From Pardosa pseudoannulata (Eukaryota > Arthropoda > Arachnida > Araneae > Lycosidae), in assembly GCA_032207245.1 (NCBI GenBank), contig CM063501.1:82711168-82775167 (forward strand): DNA of 64,000 bases. Reading direction: 5' to 3'. Both the position numbers and the translations under genes were made by a program. The notes beneath the pieces were generated by a model. The model had not been told where the DNA came from and made no database searches. It was given only the letters and a program-made list of their open reading frames with translations. Of this stretch, positions 11,986 through 23,012 are shown piece by piece; the stretch's first letter is position 1, and every line of letters begins with the position of its first letter.

Positions 11986-13680
11986 TATACTCCCTGTTTG
12001 TTCATTTATTTACGTGTAAGGATTTAGGATTTGGGTGATTTATGAATATGTATGCTTACTAATCATTTAAGTTACGAAGCTCTTGTATTACATTTTACCC
12101 GCAACTCCTCTTGCTTGGTATAACACAATTTAACCCTAAGCTTTTTTACTCCTCTAAATCATAATTAATCCTTTAACTTGCTCATTGTCTTCTTGCAACG
12201 GGATATCTAGATCTTTTAACAAGTTGCAAACTGTTAAAATCTAATTGAAACGAACAAATGGTAATAGATTTATATCATAAAATACGTCAACATGTGTGAG
12301 ATGTCAAGAATTAGTGCAATGTATAGTTAAATAAACTAAAATAAAGACTTTGTGATTCAGAAATGACCAAAGGAAAGGGATTTGCTAACAGTTTATTGTA
12401 GATTCGAATTTGATATTACAAACAAATATATTACTATTAATAGAGAATTAATGACTACTAACATTTAAGATTTTAACACATTACAATAGATAAGAATAAT
12501 ATGAACGAGGGGGAAACATAATACATAAACACAAATCAAATAGAATTAAATGTATATGGATTGAATCAGAGTTGGGAAAATGAAAACCTAATAAGATTCA
12601 TGATTAAAGGAATTAAGAATTTACTTACTACAATGACTTTGAATATTTTCACTCGAAACTTCGTTCAAAACACCCACTTTAAAGAAACCAAGAAAAAACA
12701 GAATATATAGCCGATTTAATCCCCTCGCTCTCAGCGAACACTATTGTATTATTTTTTTAGATGGCGCTACGCTCAGCGGTAACTACTAAGCAATTGCTGC
12801 CGCTGATCCAGCATTATGACTGCTGGACGAAACAACATGTTTAACATTAAGTCTGTGTATAATGTATTTTAATGTAAAGTACCATTTAACAATATAATAA
12901 TCACATAAAAGTTTTAATGGTAATATTCCTTTATTAATAAGAAAGGATTTAAGATCCCTATGATTTATGAGTATGTATAGTTACACTAATCATTTAAGCT
13001 ATGAGTCTCTTGTATTACATTTTACTCTCAACTCCTCTTGCGTGGTTTAACAGAATGTACCCCTAAGCCTTTTTACTCCTCTAAATCAAAATTAATCCGT
13101 AACTTTCTCATTGTCTTCCTGCAACAGGATATCTAGATCTTTTATCATGTTGCAAGCGGTTAAAATCTAATTGAAACGTAGAAATAGAGCTAGTTTTATA
13201 TCGCAAAATTCGTCAACAAGTCTAACTTTGGGATTGTTTATTATGTATTTTAATGTATAATATCATTTAATAATATAATAACATAAAAAAATTTAAAAGT
13301 AATGTTTATTTATTTATATGTAAGGATTAAAGATTCGTGTTATTTATGAATATGTATACTTACACTAATAGTTTAAGCTACGAAGCTCTTGTATTACATT
13401 TTACTCTCCTCTTGCGTGGCTTAACGGAATGTACCCCTAAGCCTTTTTCTCCTCTAAATCAAAATTAAACCGTAACTTTCTCATTGTCTTCCTGCAACAG
13501 GATATCTAGATCTTTTATCATGTTGCAAGCTGTTAAAAACTAATTGAAACGAACAAATGGAGATAGTTTTATATCAGAAAATACGTTAAGGAGTCTAACA
13601 TTAGGTCTATTTACATATATTTTAATGCAAAATATCATTTAATAATATAATCACATTAAAATTTTTAAAAGTAACTTATA
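11986..13680. repeat. 370-bp tandem repeat, three units
   Basis: Three units share ordered landmarks: TCTTGTATTACATTTTAC, a CTCCTCTTGC block, TTTACTCCTCTAAATCA, GGATATCTAGATCTTTTA and TTTTAATGT. Unit 2 (from about 12,941) and unit 3 (from about 13,311) are offset by about 370 bp. Unit 1 begins near 11,986 and is split by a solo LTR at 12,295-12,834. Removing the LTR restores the period. No coding frame is conserved. Confidence 0.85.
12295..12834. mobile_element. Solo LTR, 540 bp, with 5-bp target duplication
   Basis: Begins TGTGAGATG and ends GACGAAACA (TG...CA), flanked by ACATG at 12,290-12,294 and again at 12,835-12,839. The empty site is visible in the sister repeat units near 13,220 and 13,590. 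A 5-bp duplication and TG/CA termini fit an LTR retrotransposon of gypsy or BEL type reduced by LTR-LTR recombination. A TATA-like AATATATAG lies near 12,703. Orientation is not settled. There is no coding sequence. Confidence 0.8.
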
Positions 13681-15067
13681 GCTAATCAAATACATGTAAT
13701 TTATAAATAAAAGAGTGAAGTATTAATATATTTAGAGATAGTTTCTCGAATTCATAACAAATATACTACTGGGGGATGAAATGTTCAAATTAAGCGTTAA
13801 ATTAAGTATTTAAAGTGTGATTTAATATTACCTAATAACGTTTTTTAAGCAAAATATACTTCAATGTAAGAATAGAAAATCATTTCAAACATATTGTCAT
13901 GCATTTTTTTTAATATGGTATAAATGAACATAAAAAGAATAGAAATTATAATACAACCAACATATATTTGTCATAGAATTTTTAAATATACTATGTTTAT
14001 TTAATATTTCTCCGAAGAATTCTGTAGTTAAGGTTTACACTTTCATATTAACATGAAATTGGCTACTGTATATGCGTGATTATGTATAAGAATAAATGAA
14101 AAGTCATCATTATTAAATCATAAATAGAAAGAGATCGTATGCATATAGCTGTTATACAGCATTGAGAGAACCATATTATCAATGCGAGCTAACTCTGTGG
14201 TTTCTAAAATCAACCTGGGGGAGACTAAACGAAAGGCATACAACTATTTTGCAAAATAGTTGGAATTCAACAATTTACTTTTGTTAATATTCTCATGTAC
14301 CGACACCAAAGTAGGTTAGTCGCAAACAGATATTGTGTACTATGTTTTCAACTTGTTTTATCCATTTGGTAAAATCAATACAAAATGTCACTTTTTCTCT
14401 TTTATTGTGTAGATCTTACATATTATTTATTAACTGAAAGAATAGTTGAAAATATTAAACCAAAACAACAGTGTATTGATTTATTTTTAAATATATAAAT
14501 GTATACTAAACTTTTAAAATTATTTTACTAACTGTAAAACTCTATGAAACAAATGAAAATGTTTGCCTTTATAAAATACATCACGTTATTGAATGGAATA
14601 AAATAAATAATCATAAAGCGAACACTATTTTTAAAACCATTTTACTCTAAACAAATGTTTAATTCTAAGATAATTAGATAGCTAAAGGAAAATTTTCTTC
14701 TATTTTTTTAAAGAATAATACAAATTAAAATTAAGAAACTAAAAGGAAAAGAAAAAAAAATGTTAATATACATATATAAGTTTGCAACAACAGATATAGA
14801 TCACGTCATATTTATAAAGTTACACATTATGTGTGGAAAATTAATTAATATTTTTATTTTTTTCGTTCATTTGCTTTTCGAAATCCATGCATTGGTAATA
14901 TTTTGTTCGATCTTTATTCACATTTCTTGGATCAGCCCTCGTAAAATTCTTATCGATTTTGTATCTTTTCCATATAATGATGACAAAGTGTTACAATAGA
15001 ATTTTAATAATTTTTGTCATTTCAGTTTTGTTTGATTGGGATTACCATCAACATCTTTAAACCCTTA
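13681..15067. other. Unassigned AT-rich sequence
   Basis: No gene supported. It includes a 22-bp perfect palindrome at 14,241-14,262 and a 79-codon frame at 14,760-14,999 without any recognisable domain. Confidence 0.45.
14241..14262. repeat. 22-bp perfect palindrome
   Basis: Two 11-base arms, CAACTATTTTG and its exact complement, with no spacer. Isolated, with no surrounding symmetry. Function unknown. Confidence 0.85.
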
Positions 15068-15655
15068 CCTGTTTTAATGTTATTTGCTTTCCTATGAGCT
15101 GTTTTAAGGATATGTGCATTTCTATGAGCTGTTTTAATGTTATTGGCTTTCTTATCAGCTGTTGCCGAACGATGGGTGCTAGCCTTCGGTACCGGAGTTC
15201 GTGGGTTCGAATCCCACGGTGGAATGGACGTTCGTAGCCGTTCGGAATCGGCTTTAAGCTGTAGGTCCCGGTCTCATTAGCCCTCGTGTTGCAAAAAATA
15301 GATCGTAGCACTCCAAACCAAACCAAACCAAACCAATCTTATCAGCTGTTTTAATACTGTTTGCTTTCCTATGAGCTGCTTAAATGCTGATTGCTTTCTT
15401 ATGAGCTGTTTAAATGCTATTAGCTTTCCTATGATCTGTTTAAATGCTGTTTGCTTTCTTATGAGCTGTTTTAATACTGTTTGCTTTTCTATGAGCTGTT
15501 TTAATGCTATTAGCTTTTCTATGAGCTGTTTTAATGCTATTAGCTTTCCTATGATCTGTTTTAATGTTATTTGCTTTTCTATAAATTGTTTTAATGCTAT
15601 TTACTTACCTATGAACTGTTTTCATGCCATTTGCTTTTCTATGAGCTGTTTTAAT
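15068..15655. repeat. 30-bp minisatellite
   Basis: Units resemble GAGCTGTTTTAATGCTATTA followed by GCTTTTCTAT, 30 bp each, running from about 15,068 to 15,655 with a SINE inserted at 15,164-15,337. Because 30 is a multiple of three, one frame stays open (15,371-15,712) and reads as a decapeptide repeat of the form MSCFNAISFS. I treat that frame as a by-product of the repeat. Units vary at a few positions, so the array is not brand new. Confidence 0.9.
15164..15337 (+). repeat. tRNA-derived SINE with 13-bp target duplication
   Basis: A 174-bp element. The head has the B box GGTTCGAATCC, preceded by CTTCGG and CCGGAGTTCGTG. In fuller copies an A-box-like TGGCC/TAGCC...TTGG precedes these, and the anticodon-loop position CTTCGGA suggests tRNA-Arg(UCG) ancestry. 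The body has GTTCGTAGCCGTTCGGAATC, and the tail is a (CCAAA)n run. It is flanked by CTTATCAGCTGTT at 15,151-15,163 and 15,338-15,350. It lies inside the minisatellite, so the minisatellite is older. Confidence 0.92.
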
Positions 15656-15737
15656 TATGGTGGTATTTATAAGTCTAAAAATAAATTATCCGAAAAAAAG
15701 TGGTGTGCGTAATTGTACTTTGAAAACGGGGTGCATT

Positions 15738-15918
15738 CGAACGATAACCAAATGATTAGAGCGTTGATCTTCACTATGAAAATTAGTGGGTGCGAATCCC
15801 ATAGTAGTATGGATGTTCGTAGGCTTTCAAAATTGGCGTTGAGCAGTAGTTCCCGATCTCATTAGCCCTAGTGTTGTAAAACAGTAGACCGTAGCACTCC
15901 AAACCATAACAAGACAAA
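15738..15918 (+). repeat. tRNA-derived SINE, older copy
   Basis: Same family as 15,164. Head CGAACGATAACCAAATGATTAG, shown here by its key parts CGAACGAT and AACCAAATGATTAG, then a B box variant GGTGCGAATCC. The body has ATGGATGTTCGTAGGC, CATTAGCCCTAGTGTTG and AGTAGACCGTAGCACTCC, and the tail is AAACC. A possible imperfect target duplication is AAAGTGGTGTGCG (around 15,697) and AAAGTAGTGTGCA (around 15,915). Confidence 0.85.
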
Positions 15919-16650
15919 AGTAGTGTGCACTAAATACCATATAATAAGTCAAAAAGAGGTAATATGTCGTAATATGGCAAAAAGTTGTAACAGTTTAAGG
16001 ATTATTATTTTGTCTGAGAAACGTGCTCATTTTTCTTTCTGTCATCCTATGTTTTCTTAGTGAATACGCTAAAAAAATGACAGTTAATGCAGACAGAATT
16101 TCTGACGTTGCTGAAAGTCTAATTAGTACACATCTTATTTCAGTGCTGAATAATAAACTATGTTTAAATTTCATCTGAAAAAAATTATTTATTTTCGAAA
16201 AAATAGTCATTTATTTATGTATTAAATCCAAATCAAAACACAGATACGCATATCAGAAAAAATCACCATAATTGTTAAGAGAGGAATGAGGGTAGACATA
16301 AAGAAAAGGAAATGATTGGAAATTGCCCAATCATTAAACAGTTACAAAACTCTAAAAAATGCTAAGTGGTACTAAAACTTACACTGTAAATTTGTGGATC
16401 CTCCATATAATTAAAGAAAATTACATTAAGATGTCTGAAAATTTCTTCGGATAAATGAATAATTCAAATATAGACATGATGAAATAAATTATACGCTTTA
16501 CGGGAATTTTGCAGGGTTGAGAAATATGCTTTATATAAATGAATATTTCGTATAATTGAATTTCGTATAAATGATTTTGAAATAAATCTCTTAATATTTT
16601 GTAAAAAAATGACTAATTACCTCCGTAAAATTACTACGCCATATCGATAG
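15919..16650. other. Unassigned spacer
   Basis: No frame or repeat with support. Confidence 0.4.
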
Positions 16651-17046
16651 CAGGTATGCAGTAGATGTGAAGTTCTCTCGAAGAAAAACACTCGAAATGC
16701 CAGAGGCTGACTCGTTTATTAAAATAACATTACTATAAAAGAAACATTAAGAACTGTACACTACTTGGTAGCAACTTGCTACCTACAAACAAACGGTTTA
16801 CAGAACGGACATCCCTTACAGGGCGGCCACGAAAGAGCATCCAGGCTTGCATTTGCCGGCGGCTTAAATACAGTCTTCACTTGCTAATCTACATAACAGC
16901 CACGTGCTATCGGCAGTTTAGCATGCCGCCCGGTGAAGTGGATTAAAAGAATTATCTCAACTGGTGTGGAGGTTTGAAGTCACTAATTAATCTTTACCTG
17001 GAAAGATTTCTTAACCGGAGGGAAAACACCTTCCAGGTATGCAGTA
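16651..17046 (-). mobile_element. LTR-like element with 13-bp flanking repeats
   Basis: A stretch richer in GC than its neighbours, flanked by the direct repeat CAGGTATGCAGTA at 16,651-16,663 and 17,034-17,046. On the minus strand the interior reads like an LTR. A TATA-like TATTTAAG sits before GCCGCCGGC, AATAAACG lies about 60 bases before the end, and the terminus is AACTTCACA. A 13-bp repeat is too long for a normal retroviral-type target duplication. The flanks may therefore belong to the element, or this may be another retroelement. No coding sequence. Confidence 0.45.
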
Positions 17047-17095
17047 TAACATCAACCTCATTTTTATTCAATGGTGAATAATAATTTTTGCTTCA

Positions 17096-17705
17096 CACTT
17101 GATTTACGGATGTTGATCATATACCTATTTTTACTGAAGTGAGCCACTTTGACTCATACAAGAAAAATGAAGTTTTTTGCAAAGTTCCAAATTAATATAA
17201 ATGAATTGTTTATTATCAAAATATTCATGGAAAACATTTTTACATATAAAATCTGTTTTTGAAACACATTTTCCGCAAACATTTCTATTACACTTATCAC
17301 AATGGTTTCTACATCTGTTTCTTTTGCATGATTGTTGAACTTGACAATTCTTCCGTGAATCAGTAGCATGAATTTCTGTCATTGGAATGAAAGTGTTCAC
17401 GACTTCTTCTCTATATTTACTTTATATTAAACTTTATATTTTTACTTTATACTATATTTATTACTATATTTGTTTATTTTCTTATACATTCTATGAGTCA
17501 AATTGGCTCACAGCCGTGAAAATAGGTATACCACATTTGATAATGCGAAATGAAGGGGTCTGCGGGGAAGAGGAATGAAAGTTTACACATGTTTTGTTGC
17601 TTAACTAAACACCAAGGTATGTTTTTGAAGAGTGATATTAAAGTTTTATATATATAGGGATCAAATTTTTGATGAGTTAAATTGGATCGGTCCGTAAATC
17701 TAGTG
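17096..17705 (-). mobile_element. Internally deleted piggyBac-like element
   Basis: A 610-bp element. The ends form a 15-bp inverted repeat with one mismatch (CACTTGATTTACGGA at the left; CACTAGATTTACGGA read inward from the right). Degenerate TTAA flanks lie outside (TTCA at 17,092-17,095 and TTGA at 17,706-17,709). Inside each end lies a near-palindromic motif, TGAGTCAAATTGGCTCA. A second inverted pair at about 17,111-17,157 and 17,492-17,537 is extended by AAAATAGGTATA. It encloses the last part of a transposase gene (17,131-17,400). Confidence 0.75.
17131..17400 (-). pseudogene. piggyBac transposase C-terminal Cys-rich domain fragment
   Basis: A frame of about 89 codons rich in paired Cys residues: RKNCQVQQSCKRNRCRNHCD, then KCNRNVCGKC. 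This spacing (C..C about 15 residues before C..C, then C..C) is that of the zinc-binding cysteine-rich domain at the C-terminus of piggyBac transposases, which recognises the element ends. The DDD catalytic core is absent. The frame runs directly into the 3' subterminal motif, as expected for the end of the gene. It cannot be active alone. Assignment rests on the Cys pattern plus the TTAA-type ends. Confidence 0.7.
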
Positions 17706-17709
17706 TTGA

Positions 17710-18540
17710 ATTCCTTCTGAAAAAATTATTTCTTTTCTAAAAATGAGTATTTATTAAATGCAATATCTAATTCATATGTTTGTCTGTTATAGAAATAGAT
17801 GCTGCAATGTGAGATTTTTATTTTTCACATTCATTTCTCTAACTAAATTAGTTTTATATTTTATCTGAAGAAATGCTTCTCTAGAGAGATGCTAAAAAAA
17901 TACTTATTTATATTTCGGAATATTGAAAAATTCCAACCAAAACTAATCTCAACAAACTTGCCTCATTTAATTTCATTGCTATTTTTAAATTTAAATTATT
18001 CATGATATGATTATTTTCTGAAACAAAGCATTTATAATGGCTAATGTGACAAATGTAATTTAATTTAAGATCATTGTAAAAAATGAAATATTTGACACAT
18101 TATAAAAAACAAGTGACACTGAAATGAATTGTTTGATATTTTGCACAAAATCTTCTTATTACCTGAAGCATTTCGACACTATTTGTGCTATTTTAAGTAT
18201 CTCTGGAATTAGATTTTAAAAATAGTAATATCTATGTTTTTTTCAATAAATAAAATGTATGCATAAAATTCTGCTTTGGTAAATATCATTCAAATTGAAA
18301 ATAAACTGAATAAATAAAATTAAGCTTCTTCTAGCTTAAAAAATATTCTTTAGTTGCTACCATTTCTTTAATTTTCTTCTTTTTTTTTAACTGTGACGAA
18401 TAAAGATTTTTCAGGTTTTCGTAGAAATCCAGTTTGCGAAACGACCTTGTATGTTTTATAAAATTAACTTACTGAATTCAGGAATTATTAGAAGTTAAAA
18501 ATATATCTACGATGATTTCCAGAATTTAAGTTTCTCACAA
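17710..18540. other. Unassigned AT-rich sequence
   Basis: No supported feature. Confidence 0.45.
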
Positions 18541-19370
18541 AGCCAAAAGAGAGCTGCCTCTTCCAGAGTATGGCCAATTGTTCACCACTGCAGTTCTGGT
18601 GGCGATAACGAACTTGGACGATGGTTCGCTGGTTGTATCGACACATTGGGCCACTAAATGATCCGAGATGTGTGCATAATCAACTGCACCCTTTAGTAGA
18701 GCATCTGACAGTCAGTTATGTTCAAAGAAAACCCAAAAAATCTCACAGGATCTCACAGGAAGAATTCGCAGCAGAAATCTCTAGACCAAGCCCTCTAGTT
18801 CTGGAGTTGCATTAGTAATGTTAATGCACCAGTCTATGAAAATTGAGTTGGCATGACATTTCTTTTTCCAAGGCTATTTTATCGTCTGACATAGTCGACC
18901 TTGGGAAGCCAACCCCTTCCACACAGTGGTAATGGATTGCAGTGGACCAAAGTGTGGAAGGACATTTATATTAACACTATTGTAGTGATCTATCATCTTT
19001 CTGCAGCGGACAGTTTTTGAACACACAGAAAGTAACATCGATCAACATAAATGCACAATTGTGTTTATTGTGTACAGGACGGATGTGATGAACAATCCGT
19101 TGGTACCCCTGTGGTTCCGGGATGTTTCCAAAAGCAGGAAAAATATGCAGATCAACCGCCGGTCTTCTATCATAGGTGATGGTCTTCCGCCGTAGATACA
19201 GATCTTACTCGTAACGACTTCAACTTGGATACCAGGAAAAAAGTACCTGTTCAGCCCTCACAAACAATCTGCAGAAAACTGTGGCATACTTTCCTCATCC
19301 TCAAGCAGCATAATTCTCTGACGTATGATACACAAACGTATCCTACGGTATGATAAGTGTTGCATTTTCA
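18541..19370 (+). other. GC-richer relic, possibly decayed transposon coding sequence
   Basis: About 830 bp with much more balanced base composition than its surroundings and no long frame. The longest (18,621-18,815, 64 codons) includes RWLYRHIGPLNDPRC. Another stretch near 19,070-19,170 reads EKYADQPPVFYHR. These loosely recall Tc1/mariner transposases, but I cannot align catalytic residues. I do not identify it. The base composition alone suggests former coding sequence or a foreign insertion. Confidence 0.35.
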
Positions 19371-20280
19371 GTTGTTATGTTTAGAAGTAGCTTCAATATT
19401 GCTGTGGCTTTTGTAATAAATATTTACAAGTAATAGTTATTTCCTTTTATAAAAAGATTTGTAAAACTTACTTTCTGGATAATCTTTATATATATATTGA
19501 ATCCATGATTAATTTTCAAATCAATCTATTTATTTTCTATAAGATATGAAATTATTAGCTCCGTTATTTTATTCATAAATGTATAAAGATCCTCTATCGC
19601 ACCTTAAGGTGGGTTTGTACTTGATATATTGAATTCTCTTGCTCCGTGTTAATCTGCAAAAAAAAAATAAATAAATAAAATAATATTAAATAAATAAATA
19701 AAATTATCTCTAGGTTGTTCATATATTAGAATTAAAAATATATATAAACCACTTGATACAACAGTAAATTATCTAGACTGCTATCATTTGTTTTGTTTTT
19801 TTAATTTTATGTCTATTAATTCTTACTTCCGATTGAAAAGATTATACAGAAACTTCTCACAAATAATTCCAGATTTTTTTTCTTGAAAAATGATTAATAT
19901 GGAGAGAATTTGTTGTTGTATCTCACGATATACATATTTTTAAGAATTCTTAAAATATAAGCCAGTCAGATGGACTTTTATTTTTACCATCGGTTAATAA
20001 AATTGAACCAGAAGAATCTAAAAGGGCAACTACAGACCCACCTCATTATGTTTTAAGGTTAAACTACTGTGTCAATGCCCCAACATTAATCAATTTTACA
20101 AATTAAATTTAAAAGTTTTATATTGCTAACCAAATTTCACTTTAATAACAATTAAAATAACCATGATATTTTTTTATTGAATCAGTGATTGTATTTTTAT
20201 GTTTGCACATAAGCAAGTGTACGTCAAAAGAATTACGAAGAAATAGATATATTTACCAAGATTTATGTATTTATCAAGCA
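19371..20280. other. Unassigned AT-rich sequence with an AAAT tract
   Basis: A short (AAAT)n-type microsatellite lies at about 19,660-19,705. The rest holds nothing recognised. Confidence 0.45.
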
Positions 20281-20530
20281 AATTTAATTTGCAGCAAGCT
20301 TGCAGCAGTCTTGCTTAGCAAGCCGCAAACTTGCAAGTCTAAAAATTTTCACTTGCTTCAAGGTTGTCATGAAAAGTTGCCACAATTTTTTAAGCAAAAT
20401 AGCGTTGCAAAGGAGTGTTCCCTTTCCGTCTAACTTGCAGGAGTTTTGCTGCAAGTTTGTAGAGTCAAATTTGTTATGGCAAGATATTATCCAAAAAAAG
20501 TGAAACTTGCTGCAAGTATGCCTGCTATCT
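20281..20530. repeat. Imperfect inverted repeat rich in TTGCAGCAAG
   Basis: The motif TTGCAGCAAG(C) occurs near 20,288 and its complement CTTGCTGCAAG near 20,505-20,515, with further partial copies between (CTTGCAGG, GCTGCAAGTTTG). The segment ends TGCCTGCTATCTGGGTA. The symmetrical layout suggests a fold-back or MITE-like element. Three overlapping open frames on both strands here are consequences of the symmetry. No target duplication could be assigned. Confidence 0.45.
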
Positions 20531-20539
20531 GGGTACAAT

Positions 20540-20682
20540 TTAAATAAAATATTCTTCCCCATTTTCGTCAGTTTCTAGGTCTCTCCCTAAAATATTCAAT
20601 TCGCTAAAACGTAGTAATTGTAGAGTATTGTAGATTGCTATAGCATGAATGTTTTTTCTTTCGCCAATCGTCCGTGCCATTG
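20540..20682. repeat. 143-bp direct repeat, copy 1
   Basis: Base-for-base identical by eye to 20,945-21,087, 405 bp away. The match stops at both ends, with different flanks. Confidence 0.95.
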
Positions 20683-20836
20683 TTTCACTGTAAATAATCG
20701 AATCCTCCCCCGGGCCTTTAAGGGGAAAAAAAGACCGAAGTAAATAAACCTCACCTGCATTTCTCATGCTTCTTTCACCATCTGCAATATGCCGTTCTCC
20801 AGACGATTTCCGATAATCCGAGTGAGATGCTAGCAT
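20540..20836 (-). CDS. 98-codon frame of unknown function; its last 46 codons are duplicated
   Basis: An uninterrupted frame with non-repetitive, charged composition, unlike the surrounding AT-rich noise. The last 46 codons, from the internal ATG at 20,680-20,678 (MARTIGERKN...) to the stop at 20,542-20,540 (ending DENGEEYFI), coincide almost exactly with a 143-bp block repeated identically at 20,945-21,087. Upstream residues include SGERHIADGERSM. I do not recognise a family. It could be an exon, a captured gene fragment in a mobile element, or chance. No splice sites or promoter are argued. The identity of the two copies implies a recent duplication. Confidence 0.35.
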   Translation of the reverse strand: MLASHSDYRKSSGERHIADGERSMRNAGEVYLLRSFFPLKGPGEDSIIYSETMARTIGERKNIHAIAIYNTLQLLRFSELNILGRDLETDENGEEYFI

Positions 20837-20944
20837 TGGAAGGAATGATCGCGAGGAGGTAAGGCACCGCTACCCATCCCATGGGATCTCTTAGGAGTGT
20901 TTGACCCTTTGGGGTTCGGCCGCGCTACTGGCGATGACTGTTTA

Positions 20945-21087
20945 TTAAATAAAATATTCTTCCCCATTTTCGTCAGTTTCTAGGTCTCTCCCTAAAATAT
21001 TCAATTCGCTAAAACGTAGTAATTGTAGAGTATTGTAGATTGCTATAGCATGAATGTTTTTTCTTTCGCCAATCGTCCGTGCCATTG
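20945..21087. repeat. 143-bp direct repeat, copy 2, with the 46-codon frame on the minus strand
   Basis: The frame runs from ATG at 21,085-21,083 to TAA at 20,947-20,945 and encodes the same 46 residues as the end of the 20,540-20,836 frame. The upstream in-frame sequence differs (ICSSS before the Met, then a stop). Terminal-repeat elements in miniature could produce two identical blocks 260 bp apart, but no target duplication or TG/CA ends are present. Confidence 0.9.
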
Positions 21088-22960
21088 AAGAACTACAAAT
21101 TGTGACGAGTTATGTATGGGAATTCAAGTGAACAGAGCATCGGAATGGATCAGGCATCTTTGATACTATTCCATTTGCCACATGTTTCTTGTACGTATGG
21201 TAGCATTATTTGCAACTGCTTCGTTCAAATTCATCTGTAATTTCCTTTATTCATTTAGTTAGTACTTTTTCCTTTTTATTATATTTTTTATCGATAACGT
21301 TTTTAATTATTATTTTTTTGCGAACTATTGTAAACTGTTAAGAATACACTTTAATACAAACAATGTCTTGGAACTAAAAGAGTTACCTTTTTTAACGTCA
21401 TCTTTAAAATGAAATCTTTAAATGATTTCATAAATATGACTGACGCCATCAGATTTTTTTTCAATTTATTATAAAAAAATTTAGAAACTACGCTTTCTGA
21501 GCGCAATAAACTATTGATAATTGTTATTAGTATTCATATTGACCCTGATGCAGCTAAGACATACTTTTCAACAAAAAAGTCTTAACTCCATGTCAACACA
21601 TTTCTTTAACATTGATATCTGTAAGATAGACACAGACTGAGCTCTGTAATAGTTTTCTCAATTGAAAATCCATATTAAATGATGTGCTTAAATTCAGTGA
21701 AAACGTTATCAATTAATCAATCCATTTCTCCGTAATTTATTAAGACCAACATAATTGACGTTAATAAAGGACCTTAAGAACATGCTTTAATAAAGGACAG
21801 ACAAATGGATTTAATTTACAGATATTTTCTCTTGTACTATTTTACAATGAATGCTCATATATATATAATAAGCAACATTATGGGTTTTTTCATTCCATAG
21901 TTAGAGATAAAATGTTACAATTTGAGACCTTGTTTAATTTTAATTGTGTAGTATTTCTTTTTGAAAGAGAAAATATATTTTAGCATTTAACTTACGTCAT
22001 ATTTTCAGAGTTAATTTTCGAAATTTCTTTAATGAAACTCCATTTTAGTTAATGAATAGTCACTGTCTTCAAGAATTATCACACAATAAATAGTCGGAAA
22101 ATTTTGAGTTCCTATGAAATTCGTTTTATATCAAGAATTGGAGCATTTCTTTGATATTAGTTTGATGTTAACAGACTGCAGGGTATCACTGTACATGAGT
22201 AAAAGCAACTTCCCACATGCACTATGCTAGGCAGCATATTCTCTTTGTTTTTAAAAAGGAACGTCACCTGTATAGTTCATTATTTTTCGTGCACAAAATC
22301 ACAAGGAATATAATTCAGATATGTTAAAACTTGTTTTCTTTTTTTGAAAGAGAGACTGGATTTAAGCTTTATGCTTACTAAAATTTAATTTATATTTATT
22401 TTTCTTCAATGGCAAAACGAGATAAAAAGATTAGTTCCAAACCAATTATACCGTACATCTACATTTACAGCTATTAAATGATTTTATTATATTAGCCTAT
22501 TTTTAAACCCATGTAAAATAAAGCGTTGTAAAGGTTTAATAACAAAACATTTTATACATAATTACTAAGCTTTGAAATTTATAAAACTGATATATGCATA
22601 TAACTAATTAATAATAAAGTAGCATACTTTCAAAAACAAAATGTCTACACCAAACATGAAAGAAAAGACATACACTTATTCGCAAAATAGGTTTTCAAAT
22701 TTTGTGAATTAGAAGCTATTTGTTTAAACAAAACACAATAAAACTACTTTTTTATTCTGTAAACACCAATTATGTAACTACGGCCAATTTATATTTATCA
22801 CTTGATAAAGGCTACTAGTTTTATAATTTATATATTAATAGTTTATAGTTATCTTATATTTTTATGCCTTTGATTTAATTTAGATAAATGTAAAATTTAA
22901 GTTTTCCAGAATGAATAAAATATTAATTTTATAAATTATTTTATTTTAAAATTTAGGTTG

Positions 22961-22962
<2 letters not shown>
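21088..22962. other. Unassigned AT-rich sequence
   Basis: No supported feature. Confidence 0.45.

Positions 22963-23008
<46 letters not shown>
22963..23008. repeat. (AT)n microsatellite
   Basis: Uninterrupted AT dinucleotide run of about 46 bp. Confidence 0.97.

Positions 23009-23012
<4 letters not shown>

Noticed and set aside
15164..15240. Functional tRNA gene
   Set aside because: It has a good B box, but the head lacks a closed acceptor stem and is followed by the SINE body and (CCAAA)n tail, with target duplications around the whole unit.
15057..15326. 89-codon minus-strand frame
   Set aside because: It lies mostly on the SINE and repeats in other SINE copies (for example 51,744-52,019). 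It is translation of a non-coding retroposon.
15371..15712. 113-codon frame encoding a decapeptide repeat rich in Cys and Phe
   Set aside because: The DNA is a 30-bp minisatellite, so any frame free of stops stays open. There is no signal, promoter or codon-level constraint to support a protein.
18541..19370. Tc1/mariner transposase call for the GC-richer relic
   Set aside because: Fragments loosely resemble the family, but I could not place the DDE residues or terminal repeats, so it is left unidentified.
20284..20562. Three overlapping frames on both strands
   Set aside because: They follow from the inverted repeats of TTGCAGCAAG and have no independent support.
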